NCBI GenBank assembly: GCA_902494875.1
Contig: CABUUO010000021.1
Location: forward strand, 1-17,530
DNA length: 17,530 nt
From: an uncultured Pseudomonadota bacterium
GTDB lineage: Bacteria; Pseudomonadota; Alphaproteobacteria; RF32; CAG-239
Direction: 5' to 3'
A program made the translations under genes and the position numbers. Position 1 is the stretch's first letter; each line of letters starts with the position of its first letter. The notes under the pieces are model-generated. The model ran no database searches and had not been told where the DNA came from. It saw only the letters and a program-made list of their open reading frames with translations. Below, in pieces: positions 9,552 to 14,244 of the stretch.

Positions 9552-9902
9552 CTATTTTTTTCTGGCTTTTTCCAGGATTCTGATGGCATCGGCCACCAGA
9601 TTCAGAAAGTCGAGGTCATATTCGGTTAAGTGGACGGCAATGTCTTCAATCTTCTTGCGAAGAATTTTATCCTTTGGTTGTTTTTTGGGAAATTCGAACA
9701 ATTCACTCAATTCTACACCCAGTTTATCGGCAATTTTCTTTACCGTTTCTATTTTTGGAGATATTTTTCCGAGCTCAATGCCTGATATGGTGTTCATCGA
9801 CATATCCATATCATAGGCCAGCTCAAGCTGGCTCACACCCTTAAGTTTCCTAAGCTCCCGAATTCTTATCCCAAGCTGCGCTGCAAAATCGTTTTCGTTC
9901 AT
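9552..9902 (-). CDS. XRE-family helix-turn-helix transcriptional regulator
   Basis: About 116 residues. The N-terminal Cro/CI-type HTH runs from LGIRIRELRK through SQLELAYDMDMSMNTISGIE to ISPKIETVKKIADKLGVE. A short C-terminal helical tail rich in Lys and Asp follows and may mediate dimerisation. The ATG at 9902 has AGGA 11 bases upstream. The ATG at 9911, three codons earlier, is only 2 bases from it and is less likely. It is divergent from the cysteine-rich gene and DGR target genes, with a long inverted repeat between them. The likely role is a repressor or activator of itself and/or that divergent unit (inference from position). Confidence 0.9.
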   Translation of the reverse strand: MNENDFAAQLGIRIRELRKLKGVSQLELAYDMDMSMNTISGIELGKISPKIETVKKIADKLGVELSELFEFPKKQPKDKILRKKIEDIAVHLTEYDLDFLNLVADAIRILEKARKK

Positions 9903-9948
9903 ACGGAACATATTCCTATTTTATTATGAAACTATATATACTATTTAA

Positions 9949-9983
9949 TGGTAATTTTTTTTCTTGACTCTAAAAAATTACCA
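9949..9983. promoter_or_regulatory. Inverted repeat, candidate operator for the XRE regulator
   Basis: TGGTAATTTTTT (9949-9960) and AAAAAATTACCA (9972-9983) are perfect 12-bp inverted arms 11 bases apart. The gap contains the -35 element of the rightward promoter, so a dimeric regulator bound here would block RNA polymerase. It lies 47 bases upstream of the regulator start. The operator role is inferred. Confidence 0.6.
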
Positions 9984-9992
9984 ATATATTAT
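9964..9992 (+). promoter_or_regulatory. Promoter for the cysteine-rich / DGR-target unit
   Basis: TTGACT (9964-9969), a 17-base spacer and TATTAT (9987-9992) closely match the sigma70 consensus. The predicted transcript would start near 9999, giving a leader of about 167 bases before the gene at 10167. Confidence 0.65.
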
Positions 9993-10048
9993 GAATCATA
10001 AGGCGGGTGATTTATAATATTAACAATATTTAGTGAATCATTTGCCCG

Positions 10049-10136
10049 GGAAAAGAGGACACAGAACTAAAGCCTATATTTCTGTTATCCTCACTAAAGC
10101 ATACACACTCGTAAAGATACTCCGGCCCTCTTTTCC
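10049..10136 (+). other. Structured 5' leader with two overlapping stems
   Basis: Arms GGAAAAGAGG (10049-10058) and CCTCTTTTCC (10127-10136) can close an 88-base domain. A competing hairpin pairs GAGGACACAGAA (10055-10066) with TTCTGTTATCCTC (10080-10092), with a small bulge. The GAGG at 10055-10058 is shared, so the two folds exclude each other. ACTAAAGC occurs twice inside. It matches no riboswitch I recognise. Confidence 0.45.
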
Positions 10137-10166
10137 AATTTTTATGTTAATTAAGGCAGGTATAAA

Positions 10167-10859
10167 ATGAAGTCAGGTATTTTACATATTTTATTTCTGA
10201 GCGGCATGGTTCTGTGTTGCGGACACAGAGAAGCCTGTTCCCGGGCGGTATTTTTGCCCGATGCGCAAGACGGCGAATGGGCGGGGCACACGGTCTCTGA
10301 AGATTATAACGTTTACAGTTCCTGCGTGCAGGACGGATATAAGCTGACTTCTTGCCCGGAAGGCTCCACGCCGAGCGGTTATTGTCCGCTTTATCCGACG
10401 CTTTTTGAAAAATGTATCTCAAATTCGGAAGTCTGCCGCGGGCAGGGGTATGTTATCAGCTGCCCGGAGGGGGAAGAAGCCGATTATTCGCAAAAATGTC
10501 CGCAAGATCCCGTATATACAAAATGCAAATGTGCCGCTTGCCTCGGATATGCCTATACCGAGGTTGAAGCCAATTCTGACGGCTATATTGCCGACGGAGA
10601 GCCGTGTCTCAGCTGTCAGACGGAGAAATACAAGAGAAAAATAAACCCCTGCGAAGGTTATGAATATGATGCCGGAAACTGCGGCGTAACCTCTTGCAGC
10701 AAGCTTGCCGGAGATACGTGCCAGTCCGGCTCGACGCTGAAATATAAAAAATGCGATCCGTGTCCGGCGCCGTCGCCGACTTGCAGCGACGGTTCTTGGA
10801 ATTTGGACCACTATTGGTGCAACGGTGCCCTGCGCTGCTGGCTGCCGCAGAGCAATTAG
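10167..10859 (+). CDS. Cysteine-rich secreted protein
   Basis: 230 residues with an N-terminal hydrophobic run (about 5-18) consistent with a signal peptide, then 21 cysteines spread through the mature part. The cysteines come in short repeated patterns such as TSCPEGSTPSGYC, ISCPEGEE, CKCAACLGY and CDPCPAP. This suggests an extracytoplasmic protein stabilised by disulfides. AAGGCAGG precedes the ATG at 10167. It is the first gene of the unit that leads to the DGR variable protein, whose N-terminal part is also cysteine-rich. A shared surface structure or assembly partner is possible but inferred. No catalytic motif seen. No clear lipobox. Confidence 0.85.
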   Translation: MKSGILHILFLSGMVLCCGHREACSRAVFLPDAQDGEWAGHTVSEDYNVYSSCVQDGYKLTSCPEGSTPSGYCPLYPTLFEKCISNSEVCRGQGYVISCPEGEEADYSQKCPQDPVYTKCKCAACLGYAYTEVEANSDGYIADGEPCLSCQTEKYKRKINPCEGYEYDAGNCGVTSCSKLAGDTCQSGSTLKYKKCDPCPAPSPTCSDGSWNLDHYWCNGALRCWLPQSN

Positions 10860-10879
10860 ACAAATCGCGAGGCAGAGAA

Positions 10880-10960
10880 ATGTTTGACAGATTGATAGCG
10901 CTGATTTCGGTAATTTTAATAGTTGCGACGGTTTATATCCTCTCGCAGATGATTTTATGA
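10880..10960 (+). CDS. Putative 26-aa single-span membrane peptide
   Basis: The frame MFDRLIALIS...YILSQMIL is almost entirely one hydrophobic helix after a short charged start. It lies 20 bases after the cysteine-rich gene and 31 before the DGR target gene, on the same strand. A GAGG is 8 bases upstream of the ATG. Its position and membrane-helix composition make translation plausible, but it is too short to be certain. Confidence 0.45.
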   Translation: MFDRLIALISVILIVATVYILSQMIL

Positions 10961-10991
10961 CAGCCGCCATTATTATGAAAGGAGAAAGAAA

Positions 10992-11765
10992 ATGAAAACA
11001 AATTTAAAAAACATATTCGGAGCAGGCCTGTTCGCTCTGGCTTTCTCCGTCGGTGCGACAGCCGCAGCTGCGGCAGAGAGCTGCGCTGTCCCGCCAACCT
11101 GCGATTCATTGGGTTATACCAAAACCGCGTCTGATTGTCAGGATATGTCAACGCTGAAATGTCCGTTTGACACCTCAAAGGTTTTCTGCGTGTCGGCCGA
11201 TGAACTGCCGACCGGTTCCTGCGGTACGCCGGAAGTCGGTGATATCCTTTATTCGGATATGAGCTGCTCAACAGATGTTGTAAAGGGAAAAAGAGCTATT
11301 GGCGTAATTTTTGATCCCAGCCGGCGTTTGGCTTTGGCCTTGGTAAGTGCAACCAAGGTGTGGTCAACGGAATATTTTGATATTCCGGGATTGGCTAATC
11401 AGTCTACCGCCACCGGAGATTTTGACGGTAAAAACAATACTAAAACAATTATAGATTATTGCAAAGCTAATTCAAAAAGCTGTCCGGCGGCCGAATACGC
11501 ATATGCGCACTCTACAGTGGGAACGAAGGCCGGAGACTGGTATCTGCCTGCGCTGGGTGAACTTAACCTGATATACAGCAGAAAAGGTACGTTAAATCCG
11601 GTGTTGTCTACATTGGGTGCTGATACGCTGAGTGACAGTTATCACTGGTCTTCTTCCGAGCGCTCGTACAGCAGCGCTTGGGCCCAGTACTTCTATAATG
11701 GTAAGGTCAGCCTCACCAACTATAAGGACGATACCAATTACGTTCGCCCGGTCCTGGCTTTTTAG
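10992..11765 (+). CDS. DGR target: secreted cysteine-rich protein with variable C-type-lectin-like C-terminus
   Basis: 257 residues. A signal peptide (about 1-29, ending ATAAAAA before ESC) is followed by a cysteine-rich segment (about 30-100: CAVPPTCDSLGY, LKCPFD, CGTPEVGD). A C-terminal domain contains KAGDWYLPALGELNLIY, HWSSSE and NYVRPVLAF, the pattern of Lcl/DUF1566-type C-type-lectin-like folds used as DGR targets. The last 39 codons match the two downstream templates and are hypervariable by adenine substitution. AAGGAG is 8 bases before the ATG. The product is probably exported and displays a diversified ligand-binding face. The ligand is unknown. Confidence 0.93.
   Translation: MKTNLKNIFGAGLFALAFSVGATAAAAAESCAVPPTCDSLGYTKTASDCQDMSTLKCPFDTSKVFCVSADELPTGSCGTPEVGDILYSDMSCSTDVVKGKRAIGVIFDPSRRLALALVSATKVWSTEYFDIPGLANQSTATGDFDGKNNTKTIIDYCKANSKSCPAAEYAYAHSTVGTKAGDWYLPALGELNLIYSRKGTLNPVLSTLGADTLSDSYHWSSSERSYSSAWAQYFYNGKVSLTNYKDDTNYVRPVLAF
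11646..11763 (+). repeat. DGR variable region (VR)
   Basis: 118 bases ending at the T-run just before the stop codon. Without gaps it differs from TR1 at 23 sites: 19 are template A changed to another base and 4 are not. The 5' 15 bases and the 3' segment from TACGTTCGCC to CTGGCTTTTT are invariant. The latter is the likely initiation-of-mutagenic-homology (IMH) site. Substituted codons are mostly AAC/AAT in the template, changed to CGC, TAC, AGC, GCC, CTC, ACC, GAC and GAT. Confidence 0.93.
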
Positions 11766-11787
11766 TGGTTTTAACCATTTAACTTTT

Positions 11788-11811
11788 ATCTGCCCCGCCG
11801 GCGGGGCAGAT
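11788..11811 (+). terminator. Perfect 24-nt GC-rich palindrome after the VR
   Basis: ATCTGCCCCGCC is followed directly by its reverse complement, 24 bases after the last VR base. As RNA it is a 10-bp stem with a CCGG loop, followed by TTTAATTTT, so it can terminate the target transcript. In DNA it can extrude a cruciform. Hairpins or cruciforms a short way 3' of the VR are known target-recognition elements in the Bordetella phage DGR, so both roles are possible. Confidence 0.75.
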
Positions 11812-11835
11812 TTAATTTTGAAAACCTTAGAATTT

Positions 11836-11859
11836 CTCGCGCTCCGCAAGGAGCGCGAG
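11836..11859 (+). other. Second post-VR hairpin with GCAA tetraloop
   Basis: CTCGCGCTCC (11836-11845) and GGAGCGCGAG (11850-11859) pair perfectly over 10 bp around a GCAA loop. There is no T-tract after it, so it is not a standard terminator. It could be a recognition hairpin for retrohoming or an RNA-stabilising element. Confidence 0.65.
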
Positions 11860-11908
11860 TCAGAATAGACAATTTTATACACAAAAAAGCCCCTGTGGCA
11901 ATCTTGGA

Positions 11909-11937
11909 TTGACTAAAGTTGTTTTTTTCTGTCAAAT
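11909..11937 (+). promoter_or_regulatory. Putative promoter of the avd-TR-RT unit
   Basis: TTGACT (11909-11914), a 17-base spacer and TCAAAT (11932-11937, 4 of 6). It is located between the post-VR hairpins and the avd-like start, where a separate promoter for the retroelement machinery is expected. Confidence 0.45.
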
Positions 11938-11966
11938 TTGCACCATAAGCTGAAAGATTGGAAAAG

Positions 11967-12319
11967 ATGGTTTTATACAGTGAATTGCCCGTTTATCGCG
12001 ACAGCTATCGGCTCTGCTGGATATCTATCGTTTGAGCAGCGGGTTTACCCATGAATATAAATACAGTCTGGGGCAGGATATGAAACATGACGCCCTGGCG
12101 CTTTTCCGCCACCTCTATCACGCGAACCGGTCTGCTGACAAGGCTCGGCACCTCGAGCAGTTTTTAGAGGATTTTGAGCTTTTAAAACTCGAATTGCGCA
12201 TATGCATGGACTTAAAGCTGCTGTCCGTAAAAAAAATGGCTGAGCTTTCTCAGCTGATGGACAGCATCGGCAAGCAAACCACCGCCTGGCGCAATAAGAG
12301 CAAAAACCTATCATTATGA
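11967..12319 (+). pseudogene. avd: avd-like DGR accessory protein gene, one-base frameshift
   Basis: Reading from ATG 11967 gives MVLYSELPVYRDSYRL, which stops at 12033-12035. The other frame continues from about 12014 as LLDIYRLSSGFTHEYKYSLGQ and runs to 12319. Joined, they form a protein of about 117 residues with the LPVYRDSY-helix start and helical, basic four-helix-bundle character of Avd proteins, which bind the DGR reverse transcriptase and template RNA. One base is missing at about 12012-12014 (CTCTG where CTCCTG would restore the frame). No homopolymer or slippery heptamer is present, so programmed shifting is unlikely. An internal TTG at 12032 lacks a ribosome site and would drop the first helix. 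The alternative is an assembly error. Confidence 0.8.
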
Positions 12320-12349
12320 ATATAGTCTTAAACAAAAGATGAGCGGGAA

Positions 12350-12438
12350 TCCGTCCGGTCACGGCCGGCGGAGAGAGCATGTTTTTTCATAAAAAAGGAC
12401 TGCCGGCAGGGAAACCTGCTAAGAACCAAACCGGCAGT
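12350..12438 (+). ncRNA. Structured leader of template RNA, unit 1
   Basis: Three stems. At 12350-12372, TCCG-T-CCGG pairs with CCGG-CGGA. At 12382-12396 there is a T6/A6 stem. At 12399-12438 an outer ACTGCCGG/CCGGCAGT stem encloses CAGG-GAAA-CCTG with a GNRA loop. It ends 14 bases before TR1. It is probably the 5' part of the template RNA bound by reverse transcriptase and Avd (inferred). Confidence 0.6.
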
Positions 12439-12452
12439 TTATATTGTGTGGT

Positions 12453-12570
12453 TGGTCTTCTTCCGAGAACTCAAACAACAACGCTTGGAACCAGAACTTC
12501 AATAATGGTAACATCAACAACAACAATAAGAACAACAATAACAATTACGTTCGCCCGGTCCTGGCTTTTT
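12453..12570 (+). repeat. DGR template repeat 1 (TR1)
   Basis: 118 bases, the same length as the VR. In the VR frame it holds 18 AAC/AAT codons, giving an asparagine-rich readout. The 3' end shares TACGTTCGCC...CTGGCTTTTT with the VR and then diverges (TR1 has six T, the VR five), the normal IMH* boundary. The 5' half of the VR derives from this template: mismatches there are at adenines only until one C/G difference. Confidence 0.93.
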
Positions 12571-12676
12571 TAGAAAAAACATATAGATATGCCTTTGCCG
12601 CTGCATAGGAATAAAATCCCGGAAACCGGTTTGCGGTTTTGCGGCGGCAAACGGCTTAAAAAAAGATGAGCGTGAA

Positions 12677-12765
12677 TTCGTCCGGTCACGGCCGGCGGAG
12701 AGAGCATGTTTTTTTTCAAAAAAGGACTGCCGGCAGGGAAACCTGCTAAGAACCAAACCGGCAGT
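12677..12765 (+). ncRNA. Structured leader of template RNA, unit 2
   Basis: The same three-stem arrangement as unit 1. At 12677-12699 a C-to-T change in the first stem turns a C-G pair into U-G, and the pairing is kept. The T-run/A-run stem is rearranged but retained. The GNRA-capped double stem at 12726-12765 is identical. Confidence 0.6.
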
Positions 12766-12779
12766 TTATATTGTGTGGC

Positions 12780-12894
12780 TGGTCTTCTTCCGAGTATAAT
12801 AACAACAACGCTTGGAACCAGAGATTCAGCGATGGCAACATCAACAACAACAATAAGAACAATAACAATTACGTTCGCCCGGTCCTGGCTTTTT
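12780..12894 (+). repeat. DGR template repeat 2 (TR2)
   Basis: 115 bases, one codon-length unit shorter than TR1 and the VR, with 14 AAC/AAT codons. It differs from TR1 mainly in the 5' half (TAT AAT, AGA, AGC GAT GGC). Its 3' half (AAT AAG AAC AAT AAC AAT) matches the corresponding VR codons with adenine-only changes. It ends 33 bases before the reverse transcriptase start, the usual TR position. Confidence 0.9.
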
Positions 12895-12927
12895 TGAAAA
12901 AAACGTTTATATGAATGAGAACTGGTT

Positions 12928-14244
12928 ATGCAGTTAGAGCTATTTGAGGAAAATTGCGGCGGCATCGGTCTGGATGAGTTGTTTCAGGCTTATTATGACT
13001 GCCGCAAAAACAAACGAAAAACCTTTAACGCGCTTGAATTTGAGGCCGACTATGAAAACCGGCTGCTGGAGCTTTGGCGCGACATCAACGCCCACCGCTA
13101 TTATCCCGGCCGCTCCATCGCCTTTGTGGTGACGGAGCCCGTCAAAAGGGAGGTTTTTGCCGCAGATTTTCGCGACCGTATCGTTCATCATCTGATTATC
13201 AACAAAATCAACCGCCTGCTGGAGGCTGATTTTATTTCCGACAGCTACTCCTGCCGGGAGGGAAAAGGCGTGCAGTACGGCATAAAATGCATTGCCGAAT
13301 ATATGTATCTCTGCTCGGAAGGCTATACCAAAGACTGTTATATCTTAAAAATGGATATACAGTCTTTTTTTATGAGCATCGACAAGCGCCTGCTTTTTGA
13401 ACGTCTGAAAAGCTTTTTGAACCGCCGCTATTTTGCGCCGGACAAAGAGCTGCTGCTTGAAATTATCGAAAGGGTCGTCTGCGCCAGTCCCGAAAACAAC
13501 TGCCATATCAAGGGGCGGAAAAAAGACTGGGACGGCTTGCCTCCCTCCAAAAGCCTGTTTACCACCGCCAAGGACAAAGGGCTTCCCATCGGCAATCTGA
13601 CCTCGCAGGTCTTTGCCAATTTTTATCTCAATTCTTTTGACCATTTTGTAAAAGACGTCTGCGGCGTGGAATATTATGGGCGCTATGTCGATGATTTTGT
13701 CATCATCCATCCCAGCAAGGAATATCTGCTGCGTCTGCGTCAAAGGCTCCGGGACTTCATTAAAAAGGATTTGCTGCTGACGCTGCATCCGCGCAAGGTT
13801 TACCTCCAGCACTACGGCAAGGGCGTCAAATTCATCGGCGCCGTCGTCAAGCCCGGCCGCCAGTATATCGGCAACCGTACCAAGGGCAACTTATACAAGT
13901 GCATTCACCGCTATAACCGGGAGGCGGAAAAAGATCCCGCATATATTAAGGAAAACGCTGAACATTTCGTGTCCAGCGTCAATTCTTATCTGGGGTTTAT
14001 GATCCATTACAGCACCTACAAACTGCGCCGCAAAATTCTGGAAGAAGAAATGTCCGCCGCCTGGAAAAAAGTCGTCTCCTTTGATGAAAACGTCCGTAAG
14101 GTGGTCTTAAATCCCAAATATAAAATCCAAAACATCCAAAAGGAAAAAGTTCGCCGCCGCGCACGCAACAACCGCCGCGCCGCCGGCAAACGGGAACGCC
14201 TGGACCGCGAGCTTCTGAGCCTGGGCGTCAGCGCCTGCTCTTAA
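12928..14244 (+). CDS. DGR-type reverse transcriptase
   Basis: 438 residues. It copies the template RNA into adenine-mutagenised cDNA that replaces the VR. The palm motifs are intact: MDIQSFFMSID (D143), LPIGNLTSQ at 219-227 (the IGxxxSQ form typical of DGR enzymes) and RYVDD with catalytic D255-D256. A basic C-terminal thumb/tail (KVRRRARNNRRAAGKRERLDRE) probably binds nucleic acid. No protease, maturase or endonuclease domain. The ATG at 12928 lies 33 bases after TR2 with only a weak GAGAA upstream. The stop overlaps the convergent ligA stop by 4 bases. Confidence 0.96.
   Translation: MQLELFEENCGGIGLDELFQAYYDCRKNKRKTFNALEFEADYENRLLELWRDINAHRYYPGRSIAFVVTEPVKREVFAADFRDRIVHHLIINKINRLLEADFISDSYSCREGKGVQYGIKCIAEYMYLCSEGYTKDCYILKMDIQSFFMSIDKRLLFERLKSFLNRRYFAPDKELLLEIIERVVCASPENNCHIKGRKKDWDGLPPSKSLFTTAKDKGLPIGNLTSQVFANFYLNSFDHFVKDVCGVEYYGRYVDDFVIIHPSKEYLLRLRQRLRDFIKKDLLLTLHPRKVYLQHYGKGVKFIGAVVKPGRQYIGNRTKGNLYKCIHRYNREAEKDPAYIKENAEHFVSSVNSYLGFMIHYSTYKLRRKILEEEMSAAWKKVVSFDENVRKVVLNPKYKIQNIQKEKVRRRARNNRRAAGKRERLDRELLSLGVSACS

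Larger units (their letters stand above)
12327..12895 (+). repeat. Tandem duplication of the DGR template module (period about 327 bp)
   Basis: Two units start at CTTAAA (12327 and 12655). Each holds about 120 bases of nearly identical structured leader followed by an adenine-rich template repeat. The spacing of matched landmarks is 327 bases upstream of the templates and 324 at their ends, because TR2 lacks one codon-length unit. A spacer of about 84 bases (12571-12654) with small GC-rich repeats separates them. The 608-base stretch 12320-12927 contains no convincing protein gene. Confidence 0.9.
10992..14244 (+). other. Diversity-generating retroelement cassette with two template repeats
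   Basis: Target gene with VR, hairpins, avd-like gene (frameshifted), two TR modules and reverse transcriptase all lie in the same direction. The order target-avd-TR-RT is the classic DGR order. The tandem duplication of the TR module is the unusual part. Confidence 0.93.

Noticed and set aside
8705..9589. Minus-strand frame of about 294 codons opposite the membrane protein gene
   Set aside because: Low-complexity Q/N/R/K composition, the reverse of a hydrophobic gene. It also runs into the XRE gene and has no ribosome site.
12032..12319. Stand-alone 95-residue gene starting at TTG 12032
   Set aside because: The upstream frame supplies the missing N-terminal helix of an Avd protein one base out of phase, and the TTG has no Shine-Dalgarno, so a frameshifted avd explains it better.
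12453..12894. CRISPR-like repeats in the AAC-rich tandem region
   Set aside because: Only two copies 327 bp apart, with no spacer structure; the adenine-specific relation to the VR identifies them as DGR templates.
12928..14244. Group II intron or retron reverse transcriptase
   Set aside because: No maturase or endonuclease domain, no intron RNA domains and no msr/msd. The IGNLTSQ and YVDD motifs with adjacent TR/VR pairs fit a DGR.
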